From Fertoeibacter niger (GTDB lineage Bacteria; Pseudomonadota; Alphaproteobacteria; Rhodobacterales; Rhodobacteraceae), in the NCBI RefSeq assembly GCF_009380135.2, contig NZ_WHUT02000002.1, positions 186,001 through 250,000 on the forward strand: a DNA stretch of 64,000 nt, in the 5' to 3' direction. Below the pieces are notes generated by a model, which was not told the origin of the DNA, did no database searches, and worked only from the letters and a program-made list of their open reading frames with translations. The position numbers and the translations under genes were made by a program. This document shows, in pieces, positions 8,993 through 18,276 of this stretch; positions within the stretch are counted from its first letter, which is position 1; each line of letters begins with the position of its first letter.

Positions 8993-11136
8993 GCGGCACC
9001 GCCAAAATCGAGCCGCGTGGCGCTGCGGCGGCGTTGCAGCCAGCCGATGATCCGGGCGCGGAACGCCGCGCGCCGCCGCTCCCACCGCCCCGGGTTGTGC
9101 ACCACATCGGCCCGGTAGAAGCTGGGGCACAGCACGGCGGCATCGGCCACCTCGCCGCAATTGCCGCAGCCCACGCAGGATTGGTCGATGCTGGCCACGG
9201 GGTCGTCGCGCAGCGGGTCGTCCAGCCGTTTCAGGCTCAGCGAGGGGCAACCCGACAGGCGGATGCAGGCATGGTCGCCCGTGCAGACATCGGCGTCGAC
9301 GCCGAAGCGGGGGGCCTCGACCCGCCGGCCGTCCTTTATCGCCTTGGCGCGCAATGGTTTTTCGCGGCGCTGCTTGTTCAGCATGCATTCGGATGACGCA
9401 ACAATAACCTTTGGGCCTGTGTAGTCCGTGGTCAGCGCCTCGCGCAGCACGTCGCGCATTTTCGCCACGTCATAGGTATGGTCCACCTGCCGCACCCAGT
9501 TCACCCCCACGCCGTTCAGCGCCTTGGCAATCGGGTTGCCGGTGGATTTGGTGCCGTTTTCGGCGCGTGAGGATGGAATATCCTGCCCGCCCGTGGCCGC
9601 CGAATAGTAGTTGTCAACGATCAGCGCGACGGAATCGGCCTTGTTGAACACCATGTTGCCGATCGAGGACGACAGCCCGTTGTGCCAGAACCCCCCGTCG
9701 CCCAGAATGGAAATCGCCCGCTTTTCCCCGCCGCCATCAAAGGCCGCATTCGACGCAGGGCCAAGGCCGTAGCCCATGGTCTGCCCGCCGATCTCGAACG
9801 GCGGCAGCGACCCGAACAGGTGGCAACCGATGTCGGCGCTGATCTGGTGCTTGCCCAGTTCCTGTTCCACCAGCTTCATCGCCGCGAAAATCGGCCGCTC
9901 CGGGCAGCCGGTGCAGAACCCCGGCGGGCGCAGCGGCACGGTTTTTGACAGGTCAGGTATCTTCAGCCCCTCGGCATTGGGCGCGCGCACCTGCCCAGGC
10001 AGCAGCCCCGGCGCCGTCTGGCGCAGGAAGGCGGTCAGACTGTCCAGCAGCACGGCACCCGTATACTCGCCCGCCATCGGCAAGATGCCCTTGCCGTGCA
10101 GTTTCACCGTGCTGCCCGCGCGGTAAAGGAAGGTGGTCAGCCCCTGTTCGATGAATTCGGGCTGGCCTTCTTCGATCACCAGCACCGCATCCTTGCCCGC
10201 GCAAAACGACAGAAATTCCGATGAAACAAGCGGATAGGTCACGTTCAGCACATACAGCGGCACTTGCGTTGTGCCATGCAGATCGGCCAGGCCCAGCCGC
10301 TGCAAGGCGCGGATCACCGCATTATACATGCCGCCCTGCACCACCAGCCCGACCGGAGCATCGGCAGGGCCGAAACGCTCGTTCAGCCCGTGATCCACGA
10401 TATAGCGTTCGGCTGCGGGCCAGCGCACCTTCACCTTGTCCTGTTCGTGCAGGTAGGACATCGGTGGCAGCACCACGCGGCTGAAATCGCGGCGGGGTGA
10501 CGCCAAGGCATCGCGCACCGTCAGCGCGGGCCGCCGGTTGTCGCGCGTGGCAAAGCTGCCTGTCACATGGCAGGACCGGATGCGCACCATCAGCATGACC
10601 GGCGTATTCGTCGCCTCTGACAGCGCGAAACCGTCGCCCACCGCCCTGGTGATCGACGGAAGGTTCGGGCGGGGGTCCAGCAGCCAGAACTGTGATTTCA
10701 TCGCAAAGGCATGGCTGCGCTCCTGCATGATGGAACTGCCTTCGCCGTAATCCTCGCCCACGATGATCAGCGCGCCGCCCGTAACCCCCGATGACGCCAG
10801 ATTGGCCAAAGCATCCGACGCCACGTTGACACCCACAGAGCCCTTGAACGTCACCGCGCCGCGAATGGGGTAATGCACCGATGCCGCCAGCATTGCCGCC
10901 GCCGCCGCCTCGGATGCGTTCGCCTCGAACCGCACGCCCAGTTCGGCCAGCAGATCCTCGGCATCGGCCAGCACATCCATCAGATGCGAAATCGGCGCAC
11001 CCTGATAGCCGCCGACATAGCCCACGCCGTTTTCCAGCAGCGCCTTGGTGATGGCCAGAATGCCCTCGCCGGTGAAGGTGTCGCCCTCACCCAGCCGCAG
11101 ATGCTGCACCTCTGCCTTGAAGGACCGTTCGGCCAT
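8989..11136 (-). CDS. iorA: Indolepyruvate:ferredoxin oxidoreductase, alpha subunit
   Basis: Catalytic subunit that converts aryl-pyruvates plus CoA to aryl-acetyl-CoA, passing electrons to ferredoxin. Domains in order: pyrimidine-binding domain (GEGILAITKALLENG at about 23-37), transketolase-like middle part, and the TPP-binding domain with the GCPERP motif at about 410 and GDGGFWHNG at 479-487. A C-terminal iron-sulfur domain has cysteines at 618, 624 and 630, then C654-x2-C657-x2-C660 and C670. The length of 715 aa fits the long proteobacterial form. It starts 9 nt after the MarR gene and overlaps iorB. True substrate uncertain: phenylpyruvate-type acids are also accepted by this family. 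Confidence 0.93.
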   Translation of the reverse strand: MAERSFKAEVQHLRLGEGDTFTGEGILAITKALLENGVGYVGGYQGAPISHLMDVLADAEDLLAELGVRFEANASEAAAAAMLAASVHYPIRGAVTFKGSVGVNVASDALANLASSGVTGGALIIVGEDYGEGSSIMQERSHAFAMKSQFWLLDPRPNLPSITRAVGDGFALSEATNTPVMLMVRIRSCHVTGSFATRDNRRPALTVRDALASPRRDFSRVVLPPMSYLHEQDKVKVRWPAAERYIVDHGLNERFGPADAPVGLVVQGGMYNAVIRALQRLGLADLHGTTQVPLYVLNVTYPLVSSEFLSFCAGKDAVLVIEEGQPEFIEQGLTTFLYRAGSTVKLHGKGILPMAGEYTGAVLLDSLTAFLRQTAPGLLPGQVRAPNAEGLKIPDLSKTVPLRPPGFCTGCPERPIFAAMKLVEQELGKHQISADIGCHLFGSLPPFEIGGQTMGYGLGPASNAAFDGGGEKRAISILGDGGFWHNGLSSSIGNMVFNKADSVALIVDNYYSAATGGQDIPSSRAENGTKSTGNPIAKALNGVGVNWVRQVDHTYDVAKMRDVLREALTTDYTGPKVIVASSECMLNKQRREKPLRAKAIKDGRRVEAPRFGVDADVCTGDHACIRLSGCPSLSLKRLDDPLRDDPVASIDQSCVGCGNCGEVADAAVLCPSFYRADVVHNPGRWERRRAAFRARIIGWLQRRRSATRLDFGGAA

Positions 11137-11145
11137 GCTGCGCTC

Positions 11146-11643
11146 CTAGAATTCGTGCTTGCGGATATTGGCCAGAATCTTTTGCAACGTGGCCACAAAG
11201 GTCGCGCGTTCACCCGGCGCGATGCCCCGGAACATCCGCGCATAGCTTTGCGCCATGCGGGGCCACAGGGTTTCAAACGCCGCCCGGCCCGCATCGGTGA
11301 TCTGGATCAGCGTGGCGCGGCTGTCGGCAGGGTCGGCCACCCGGCGCACAAGTCCATCTGCGGCCAGCACATCCAGCGCGCGGCTGAGGGTGGATTGCTC
11401 GACCACCGCATAGACGGCCAGTTGCTTGATCTGGATGCCGTCGATCACCGACAGCACCGCCAGCGCCCGCATCTGCGGGGTGGAAAGCCCCAGCGCGGCC
11501 ATTTCCTCGCGCAGCGATGCGTTGTAGCGGCCCATGATGCGGTTCATCAGATAGGGTGCGAAACTGTTCAACCCGATCTCGCCCAGCCGGGGCTGGTCAA
11601 GCCCGGCCTCGGTGGCATCATCCAATGGGGTCTGTTCGTTCAT
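11146..11643 (-). CDS. MarR-family transcriptional regulator
   Basis: 165-residue winged-helix regulator. Residues about 50-120 show the MarR pattern: LGLSTPQMRALAVLSVIDG, recognition region VVEQSTLSRALDVLAADGLVRR, and the wing DPADSRATLIQITDAGR. Family members usually repress nearby catabolic genes and release DNA on binding an aromatic acid or CoA ester. The gene sits inside the operon between the FAD oxidoreductase (ATGA overlap) and iorA, so autoregulation through the divergent promoter at 13995-14106 is likely. Inference: it senses the substrate or an aryl intermediate. Confidence 0.92.
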   Translation of the reverse strand: MNEQTPLDDATEAGLDQPRLGEIGLNSFAPYLMNRIMGRYNASLREEMAALGLSTPQMRALAVLSVIDGIQIKQLAVYAVVEQSTLSRALDVLAADGLVRRVADPADSRATLIQITDAGRAAFETLWPRMAQSYARMFRGIAPGERATFVATLQKILANIRKHEF

Positions 11644-13199
11644 GCCCCCAGCCCCTTGGCCGCCAGATAGCCTGACCCGCCGCCCAGCCCCGGCCCGGGG
11701 TGGGCAGAGGCCCCGATATGGTGCAGATTGCGTATCGACGTGCCGTGGTTTGTGCTGTGCGCAAACGGCCGCCAGATGAAGAACTGGTCGATGCTGCACG
11801 CCCCGCCATAGGGGTCGCCGCCCGAAAGGTTCATGTTCATGGCTTGCAGGTCGGCAGGCGAATAGGCCCGCCGCGCCAGTTTGATGGCGGCAAAGTTGCG
11901 GATATGGCGGGCAAGAATCGCCTCGATCCGGTCGGCAAAGGCCTCGCGCAGCGCCTCGGTCCAGTCCGGGCCACCCGCGATTTCGCCCGCCGCATCGCCC
12001 TTGATGACGCGGGGCGCGTCGGGGATCTGCAACCACAGCACAGCCTTGCCCGGCGGGCAGCGCGAAGGGTCCAGCCGGTGCGGCTGGCCCACGCAGATCG
12101 TGGGGGTTTCGGGCAGCATGCCACGCTCGGCCTCATTGGCGGATTTCGACACGGAATCAATGCCATCGGCCAGATGGATCAGGGCCACATCCTCCAGCCC
12201 CTTGCCGATCCAGTCGGGTTCGCCGTCCAGCGCGTAATGCAGCTGGAAATTGCCGCGCCCGTGGCGAAAGGCCTTTGCCGCCACCCGGTCGGCAGGGGCC
12301 GCATCGTCACGCAACAGTTGCCCGTAAAGCTGCCCGGGCGTCACCGAGGCCAGCACGTTCTTTGCCGCAATCACCTCGCCGCCCGCAAGCACCACGCCGG
12401 TCGCGCGGCCAGCCTCGACGGTGATCCGGTCCACCTCGGCCCCGCTGCGCAGCTCACCGCCGCGTTCCGCGATCAGCCGCCGGAACGCCTCCACCGCCTG
12501 CCCCGCACCGCCCTTGACCACCGGGGCACCCGCCGCCTCCAGCGCAAAGGCAATCACCTTGCCCATTTGGGCGGAATAGGCGCTTTCCGGCGTCAGCCCG
12601 CAATGCAGCACCCATGGCGCATAAAGCGCCTGCACATCGGGGCTGTCATACCCCTGCAACCAGCCGCGCGCCGGGGCCAGCGCCTGCCCCATCCACGCCG
12701 CCAGCCCGCGCGGCCCGCGCCGCCACGCCTGCCCGGCCAGCAGCCGCAGCGTGGGCCAGGACCACAGCCGCCCACCCAGCAGCGCGAACAGGAACGGCGC
12801 GTCAGCCTCGATGCCCCCCACATCCGCAGCATGCCTGTCGCCGTCACCCGGTGCGGCCAGGTTCAGCGCGGCGATATTGGCCTGCCGGTTAGTGGCCAGC
12901 ACCAGCGCCGAACCATCCGGGCGCAAGACCCCGGTGGGCAGGGTCGAGTGGCAGAATTCCAGCCCGTGCCGCGCCAGATCGGCCCCCAGCGCCGCATGCG
13001 CCGGGCCGGTCAGGAACAGAACAAACGTCGCCGCCATCACGTCATGGCTAAAGCCCGGCAGGGTGATCTGGTCGCTGCGCATGCAGCCGCCGAAACGGTC
13101 CTCCCGCTCCAGCACCAGCACCCGGCCCTTGGCCGACAGCAGCGCCGCCGCCACAAGGGCATTGATGCCCGACCCGATGATGACGTGATCGTAGCCCAT
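11640..13199 (-). CDS. FAD-dependent oxidoreductase, phytoene desaturase / PYROXD2-like
   Basis: 519-residue flavoprotein. The N-terminal dinucleotide fold is VIIGSGINALVAAALLSAKG (GxGxxx(A)) followed by LVLEREDRFGGCMR. The C-terminal FAD segment ends in GPGLGGGSGYLAA. The fold matches the amine oxidase / carotenoid-desaturase superfamily, PYROXD2 branch, whose bacterial substrates are mostly unknown. No carotenoid genes are nearby, so pigment synthesis is unlikely. It starts 3 nt after the cyclase gene and overlaps the MarR start by 4 nt. A second gene of the same family is transcribed divergently at 14107. Confidence 0.88.
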   Translation of the reverse strand: MGYDHVIIGSGINALVAAALLSAKGRVLVLEREDRFGGCMRSDQITLPGFSHDVMAATFVLFLTGPAHAALGADLARHGLEFCHSTLPTGVLRPDGSALVLATNRQANIAALNLAAPGDGDRHAADVGGIEADAPFLFALLGGRLWSWPTLRLLAGQAWRRGPRGLAAWMGQALAPARGWLQGYDSPDVQALYAPWVLHCGLTPESAYSAQMGKVIAFALEAAGAPVVKGGAGQAVEAFRRLIAERGGELRSGAEVDRITVEAGRATGVVLAGGEVIAAKNVLASVTPGQLYGQLLRDDAAPADRVAAKAFRHGRGNFQLHYALDGEPDWIGKGLEDVALIHLADGIDSVSKSANEAERGMLPETPTICVGQPHRLDPSRCPPGKAVLWLQIPDAPRVIKGDAAGEIAGGPDWTEALREAFADRIEAILARHIRNFAAIKLARRAYSPADLQAMNMNLSGGDPYGGACSIDQFFIWRPFAHSTNHGTSIRNLHHIGASAHPGPGLGGGSGYLAAKGLGA

Positions 13200-13202
13200 G
13201 CC

Positions 13203-13994
13203 TCAGCCCTTGGGCACCAGCGCCAGCGCGCGGATCGGGCTGCCGGTGCCGTTCACGATCTTCAGGGGCGCCGCGATCAGGATGGCCCCCTTGGGCGGCA
13301 GCTTGTCAAGATTGGCAAGGCTAGCAAGGCCATAGCGGTTGGCGGCATGCAGAAGGTTGTGCGCCGGGTAGGGCGGCGTCATGCCCCCCGCCTGCCCCGC
13401 ATCGGTGCCGATGCACTGGTTGCCCCAGCCCACGATGCCCTTGTCGATGAGATAAGCAATGACCTCGGCCGTCGGGCCGGGGGTATGGGGGCCGGTTTCA
13501 TTGGCGTTCAGGAACGCCTCGGCATTGTCGGCGCGCTTGTCCCAATCAGACCGCAGCACCACCCATTCGCCCGCGTTGATCGCGCCATGGCGGCCTTCCC
13601 AGACTTTCAGATCGTCGATGGTCAGCAGGAAATCCGGGTTCACCGCACATTCGGCGGAAAAATCCAGCACATTGACCGGGGCCACCAGTTTCTGCACCGG
13701 CAGCGTATCGGTATAGCCATCGGCATAATCCTTGCCGGTGATCCAGTGGTGCGGCGCGTCGAAATGCGTGCCGGAATGTTCACCCAGCTTCAGCCAGTTC
13801 CAGGCCCAGAACGGCCCGTCCTTGTCATATTCGGAAATGCGGTGAATCTCGATCGCTGGCGTGTCGCGCGCAAAATCCGGCGGCAGTTTCAGCAACGGCG
13901 TGTCGGGGCCCAGCGTGCCCGAGCAATCCACCACCTCGATCCCGCCCGCCAGCAGCATCGCACCCAGGTTTTCCAGCACCGCATCCGCGTTCAT
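13203..13994 (-). CDS. Cyclase-family metal hydrolase, isatin-hydrolase-like
   Basis: 263-residue enzyme of the cyclase / kynurenine formamidase fold. The metal-binding signature lies in GEHSGTHFDAPHHW with H73, H77, D79 and H83. Further stretches (SEYDKDGPFWAWNW, HHWITGKDY, CIGTDAGQAGG) remind me strongly of the manganese isatin hydrolase of Labrenzia, which opens isatin to isatinate. That link is from memory. The start at 13994 is preceded by GGGAG. It is the first gene of the leftward operon. With iorAB in the same operon, an indole-derived lactam or amide is the most likely substrate. Confidence 0.85.
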   Translation of the reverse strand: MNADAVLENLGAMLLAGGIEVVDCSGTLGPDTPLLKLPPDFARDTPAIEIHRISEYDKDGPFWAWNWLKLGEHSGTHFDAPHHWITGKDYADGYTDTLPVQKLVAPVNVLDFSAECAVNPDFLLTIDDLKVWEGRHGAINAGEWVVLRSDWDKRADNAEAFLNANETGPHTPGPTAEVIAYLIDKGIVGWGNQCIGTDAGQAGGMTPPYPAHNLLHAANRYGLASLANLDKLPPKGAILIAAPLKIVNGTGSPIRALALVPKG

Positions 13995-14031
13995 TTTCAG
14001 CACTCCCTGCATCCGCGGGTCTGAAGCCCGC

Positions 14032-14046
14032 ATTCATGTCATGAAT
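14032..14046. promoter_or_regulatory. Palindrome in divergent promoter, candidate MarR operator
   Basis: ATTCATG-T-CATGAAT is a perfect 7 bp inverted repeat with a 1 nt centre, 38 bp upstream of the cyclase start and about 60 bp from the rightward FAD oxidoreductase. MarR dimers bind short palindromes of this size. Assignment to the regulator at 11146 is inference. Confidence 0.5.
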
Positions 14047-14068
14047 CATGCTAGACAGATTTAGATGC

Positions 14069-14078
14069 ATTTGCAAAT
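14069..14078. promoter_or_regulatory. Second palindrome in the divergent promoter
   Basis: ATTTGCAAAT is a perfect 10 bp palindrome inside an AT-rich stretch (TTAGATGCATTTGCAAATAT) about 30 bp upstream of the rightward start codon. Its place between the two divergent operons suits an operator overlapping a core promoter. Confidence 0.5.
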
Positions 14079-14106
14079 ATCCTGGCGTAACCTGCGGGGG
14101 CTGATG

Positions 14107-15675
14107 ATGGCCGATACCTATGATGCGGTTCTGATCGGGGCCGGGCACAACGCCCTGGCTGCGGCGCTGCATCTGGCGGCGAAAGGCTGGAAGGTTGCGC
14201 TGTTCGAGGGCGCGGCCAGCCCGGGCGGCGCGGTGAAAACGGGGGAATATACGCTGCCCGGCTTCCGCCATGACTGGGCGGCGATGAACCTGTCGCTTTT
14301 CGCCGGATCGCCGTTTTTCAAGGCCTATGGCGCAGAGCTGGGCACTTTGGGGCTGGAATTCGCGCCAGTGGCCGATTGTTTCGCCTCGGCCTTTGCTGAC
14401 GGGTCATGGCTGGGTGTCTCGACCGATCTGGCGACCACCACGGCGCGCATTGCGGCGCTGTCACCCGCCGATGCGGCGACATGGCAGCGGCTGGTGCAGG
14501 CTTTCCCGGGCGAGGCGGCGCATATATTTGCCCTGCTGGGCAGCCCCATGAATTTGCGTGCATTTGCATCCTTTGGCTGGAAACTGTGGCGGGCCAAGGG
14601 GGCGCGCGGCAGCCTTGATCTGGCCCGGTTTCTGGCGCAGTCGCCCCGCGCCTGGCTGGAGGAAACATTTGAATCGCCGCAGGTCCGTGCCCTGCTGGGG
14701 GCGTGGGGCATGCATCTGGATTTCGCGCCCGATGTCGCCGGGGGCGCGCTGTTTCCCTATCTGGAAGGGATGGCGAACCAGAGTTTCGGCATGGTTCTGG
14801 GCAAGGGCGGGGCCGATACGGTGATCCGCGCGCTGGTGGCGGCGGTGCAGGCGCGCGGTGGCGTGGTGGAATGCAACGCGCCCGTGGCCCGCATCATCCA
14901 CCACGGGGCGCATGCGACAGGGGTGGAACTGCGCGATGGCCGCCGCATCACCGCCACCCGCGCGGTCATCGCCGGGGTGGCCCCGCAGGCGCTGCGCAGG
15001 CTTGCCGGGGCCACGCCCGATGCGGCCTTCGATGCGCGGATGGCGGGGTTCGCCCATGCGCCGGGCACGATGATGATCCATCTGGCCACATCCGCCCTGC
15101 CCCATTGGCCCGATACGGCGCTGCAACGCTTTGCCTATGTGCATCTTGCCCCCAGCCTTGACCAGATGGCGCGCACCTATCAGCAGGCCAAGGCGGGCCT
15201 TCTGCCGGACGAGCCGGTGATCGTGGTGGGCCAGCCTACCGCCATCGACCCTGGGCGCGCGCCGGACGGCCAGCATGTGCTGTGGTTGCAGGTGCGCATG
15301 GCCCCCGGCACCATTCTGGGCGATGCGGCGGGCCAGATCAGTGCGCGTGACTGGCCGACCGCCGCCCAGCCCTTCGCCAACCGCGCGCTGGACATACTGG
15401 AGCGTTACGCCCCCGGCACCCGCGCCAGCATCCTGGGCCAGCGCATCGTGACCCCGGCGGAGCTGGAGGCCGAGAACCCCAACCTCGTGGGCGGCGATCA
15501 GGTGTGCGGCAGCCACCATCTGCACCAGCATTTCCTTTACCGCCCCGCGCGCGGCCATGCCGACGGATCGACCCCGATCACCAACCTGCACCTGACCGGG
15601 GCCGCCGTCTGGCCGGGGGCGGGCACCGGGGCGGGATCAGGCTACCTTCTGGCGCAAAAACTCGCCGGACGCTGA
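14107..15675 (+). CDS. FAD-dependent oxidoreductase, PYROXD2-like (second copy)
   Basis: 522-residue paralogue of the product at 11640-13199. The FAD-binding opening is YDAVLIGAGHNALAAALHLAAKG and LFEGAASPGGAVKTGEYTLPG; the C-terminal FAD segment is WPGAGTGAGSGYLLA. Two ATGs are adjacent (14104 and 14107); the second has better spacing from GCGGGGG. The mid-region differs clearly from its partner, so the two are diverged duplicates and may act on successive intermediates or as a heterodimer. It is the first gene of the rightward operon, 31 nt before the binding protein gene. Confidence 0.88.
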   Translation: MADTYDAVLIGAGHNALAAALHLAAKGWKVALFEGAASPGGAVKTGEYTLPGFRHDWAAMNLSLFAGSPFFKAYGAELGTLGLEFAPVADCFASAFADGSWLGVSTDLATTTARIAALSPADAATWQRLVQAFPGEAAHIFALLGSPMNLRAFASFGWKLWRAKGARGSLDLARFLAQSPRAWLEETFESPQVRALLGAWGMHLDFAPDVAGGALFPYLEGMANQSFGMVLGKGGADTVIRALVAAVQARGGVVECNAPVARIIHHGAHATGVELRDGRRITATRAVIAGVAPQALRRLAGATPDAAFDARMAGFAHAPGTMMIHLATSALPHWPDTALQRFAYVHLAPSLDQMARTYQQAKAGLLPDEPVIVVGQPTAIDPGRAPDGQHVLWLQVRMAPGTILGDAAGQISARDWPTAAQPFANRALDILERYAPGTRASILGQRIVTPAELEAENPNLVGGDQVCGSHHLHQHFLYRPARGHADGSTPITNLHLTGAAVWPGAGTGAGSGYLLAQKLAGR

Positions 15676-15706
15676 AAACCATAACAAAACCAACAGGGAT
15701 ACCGCC

Positions 15707-17227
15707 ATGAACCTCAACCGCCGCAGCCTGCTGCAAGCCACCGCCGCCAGCTTTGCCCTGCCCGCTTTGCCCGCCTTCGCGCAAGGCATCGAAGAACTGG
15801 TGATCGCGTATAACGTGCCGCTGCCATCATGGGATCCGACCGTGGGCCTGTCGGCGGTAAACCCCACCATTCAGGGCTTCTATCTGTCGGTGTTCGACCG
15901 TTTCATCGGCCAGAACCCCGACCTGACGCCCACCCCCGGCCTGCTGACCGACTGGGGCTGGAACGAAGACCGCACCAAGGTATCCATGACCGTGCGCGAG
16001 GGTGTCACCTGGCACGACGGCAGCCCCTTTACCGCCGAGGATGTGGCCTGGTCCCTTGCCCGCGCGGCGGATGAGAAAACCGGCAACCCCATACAATTCA
16101 TCTGGTCAACGCTGGGCAATTTCGTGGCCGAGGGCAACACCGTGACCGCCGATGTGGTGCGGTTCGAACCCACGGTGTTCAAGTGGATGTATTTCCTGAC
16201 CGGCTTCGTGCTGCCGAAAGCCTATTACGAAAAGGTCGGCGCTGAAGGGTTCGAGGCGGCGCCCATCGGCACCGGCCCCTATATGGTTGACAGCTTTGAG
16301 CGCAACGCCTTCGTGCGGCTGAAGGCCAATGCGAACTACTGGGGCGGCAAGCCGGAATTCGACACGGTGACGATCAAATTCGTGACCGACGCCACCAGCC
16401 GCGTGGCCGAGATTGAATCGGGCAATTCCCATGTCACGCTTGAAATGCCCTATGAGGAATATGACCGGCTGAAAGGCACGGCAGGGCTGGCGGGCATCGC
16501 CGCGCCGATTTCCGACATCGGGATGATCTTCTTCAACGACATCGACGCCATGCTGGACCCCAATGTGCGCAAGGCCGCCGTCATGGCGGTGGACAAGAAG
16601 CTGATCGTGGAACGGCTGCTGTCGGGCTACGGCGTTCCGATCGACACACTGGAGACGCCGGAATATCTGGCCTTTGACGCCAGCATCACCACGCCCTATG
16701 ACCCCGATGGCGCCATGGCCCTGCTGGCGGCATCTGGTTTCAGCCCCGAAAACCCGGTGAAATTCACCATCCAGACCACGCGCGGCTTCAAGCCCAAGGA
16801 TTACGAGATCATTCAGGCCATCGTCGGCCTGTGGCGCAAGGTGGGGATCGAGGCGGAAATCGAAGTCTATGAAATCGCCAAGCATTTTGAGCTGCGCGCA
16901 GCCGACCAACTGGCACCGGCCGCCTTCTACAACTGGGGCAATTCGGTGGGCGACCCCACCACATCGACCGGCTTTGCCATGTTCGGCCCCTCGCCCCATT
17001 CCGTCTGGGATCAGCCCGATCTGATCGAAAAGATCGCCCCGCTGTGGGGTGAGGCCGATGAGGAAAAGCGCATCGCAGGCTGGAAGGATGTCAGCCGCTA
17101 TATCGCCGACAACGCGCTTGTGCTGCCCCTGATGCAATATGTGCAGCCGATCCTGCATGTGGAGGGGGTCAAGGTGCAGCCGCATGCCTCGGGTGCGCTT
17201 TTGCCCTATCTGATGACCCGCGCCTGA
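15707..17227 (+). CDS. Peptide/nickel-type ABC transporter substrate-binding protein
   Basis: 506-residue periplasmic receptor of the SBP_bac_5 (DppA/OppA) family. A twin-arginine-like signal, MNLNRRSLLQATAAS, ends near AFAQ at about residue 26. The mature part shows LTPTPGLLTDWGWNEDRTK and REGVTWHDGSPFTAEDVAWSL, the family signature, and IGTGPYMVDSFERN. These receptors bind peptides but also many other medium-sized solutes. It heads a complete importer (two permeases and two ATPases follow). The context suggests the solute feeds the oxidoreductases of the locus. Confidence 0.92.
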   Translation: MNLNRRSLLQATAASFALPALPAFAQGIEELVIAYNVPLPSWDPTVGLSAVNPTIQGFYLSVFDRFIGQNPDLTPTPGLLTDWGWNEDRTKVSMTVREGVTWHDGSPFTAEDVAWSLARAADEKTGNPIQFIWSTLGNFVAEGNTVTADVVRFEPTVFKWMYFLTGFVLPKAYYEKVGAEGFEAAPIGTGPYMVDSFERNAFVRLKANANYWGGKPEFDTVTIKFVTDATSRVAEIESGNSHVTLEMPYEEYDRLKGTAGLAGIAAPISDIGMIFFNDIDAMLDPNVRKAAVMAVDKKLIVERLLSGYGVPIDTLETPEYLAFDASITTPYDPDGAMALLAASGFSPENPVKFTIQTTRGFKPKDYEIIQAIVGLWRKVGIEAEIEVYEIAKHFELRAADQLAPAAFYNWGNSVGDPTTSTGFAMFGPSPHSVWDQPDLIEKIAPLWGEADEEKRIAGWKDVSRYIADNALVLPLMQYVQPILHVEGVKVQPHASGALLPYLMTRA

Positions 17228-17265
17228 ACAGGACTGGGCTGGCGCAAACCGCCAGCCCACCCCGC

Positions 17266-18276
17266 ATGGCCCTGTTGCGCACAATCCTGCTGCGGTTGCT
17301 GACCACCGCCATCACGCTGATCGGCGTGGCGGTGATCGTGTTTGTCGTGATCCGCGTGGTGCCCGGCAACCCTATTGCCATGATGCTGCCCCCGGGCGCG
17401 ACCGAGGCCGACATCGACCGGCTGAAGGCGCTTTACGGCTTTGACAAATCCATCCCCGCGCAATTCGTGATCTGGGTGCAGGGGGTGATGCAGGGCAATT
17501 TCGGCACATCCATTTCCAGCCGCCAGCCAGTGCTGGGGCTGGTGCTGGGCCGCCTGCCCGCCACGCTGGAGCTTTCGCTGATGGCGCTGGTGATGGCGGT
17601 CATCGGCGGCGGGCTGGCCGCGCTGACCGGCACGCGCCTGCGTGGCGGGCGGGTGGAGGGCGCGATTGACGTGGCCAATGGCATGGCGCTGTCAGTGCCC
17701 GATTTCCTGTGGGGGCTGGTGCTGATCCTGCTGTTCGGGGTGCTCTGGCCGGTGTTCCACATCTCGGGGCGCATCTCGCCCGCGCTGGATTTGCCCTTTG
17801 CCACCAACTTCTACCTGATCGAAAGCATTCTGCGCCTGCGGTTTGATCTGTTGGCCGACCTCTTGGCACATATGCTGCTGCCCGCGCTGGCGCTGGCGAT
17901 CCCGCTGGCGGCAATCATCGCGCAGTTGCTGAAACAGTCGCTGAAGGAAACCATGCATCTGGATTACGTCACGCTGGCCCGCACGCGCGGCTATTCCGAA
18001 TCCGCCGTGATCTGGCGTGAGGCTTTGCCGAATGCCCTCTTGCCCACGCTGACGCTGGTGGGGGTGCAGTTCACCTTTCTGATCGGCGGCACGGTGATCA
18101 TCGAGCGGCTGTTTTCCTACGAGGGCTTGGGCAACATGGCCATTGATGCGGTCATCAACCGCGACCTGCCGCTGATCCAGGGGATCGTGATCCTGTTTGC
18201 GGTCATTTTCACCGGGGTCAATCTGGTGGTTGACCTCGCCTATGCGGCGCTGAACCCCCGGCTGCGCCATGGTTGA
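17266..18276 (+). CDS. Peptide-type ABC transporter permease (DppB-like)
   Basis: 336-residue inner-membrane permease. The first transmembrane helix and RVVPGNPIAMMLPPGATEADIDRLKALYGFD are the standard DppB/OppB opening. The EAA loop reads LARTRGYSESAVIWREALPNALLP. About six transmembrane segments are visible. Its 3' end overlaps the next permease by 8 nt. It pairs with the DppC-like product to form the channel. Confidence 0.93.
   Translation: MALLRTILLRLLTTAITLIGVAVIVFVVIRVVPGNPIAMMLPPGATEADIDRLKALYGFDKSIPAQFVIWVQGVMQGNFGTSISSRQPVLGLVLGRLPATLELSLMALVMAVIGGGLAALTGTRLRGGRVEGAIDVANGMALSVPDFLWGLVLILLFGVLWPVFHISGRISPALDLPFATNFYLIESILRLRFDLLADLLAHMLLPALALAIPLAAIIAQLLKQSLKETMHLDYVTLARTRGYSESAVIWREALPNALLPTLTLVGVQFTFLIGGTVIIERLFSYEGLGNMAIDAVINRDLPLIQGIVILFAVIFTGVNLVVDLAYAALNPRLRHG

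Noticed and set aside
6458-9118. An 886-codon plus-strand open frame over ureD and iorB
   Set aside because: Antisense to two well-supported genes, with no domain and no ribosome site.
8993-9388. 132-codon upstream extension of iorB
   Set aside because: It overlaps the end of iorA in another frame and has no domain. The ATG at 8992 overlaps the iorA stop in the usual ATGA way.
11700-14024. A 774-codon plus-strand open frame over the FAD oxidoreductase and cyclase
   Set aside because: Antisense shadow of genes with clear motifs on the minus strand.
11640-15675. Carotenoid biosynthesis (phytoene desaturase) locus
   Set aside because: The flavoproteins share the fold, but no crtB, crtE or other carotenoid gene is nearby, and neighbours point to catabolism of an imported compound.
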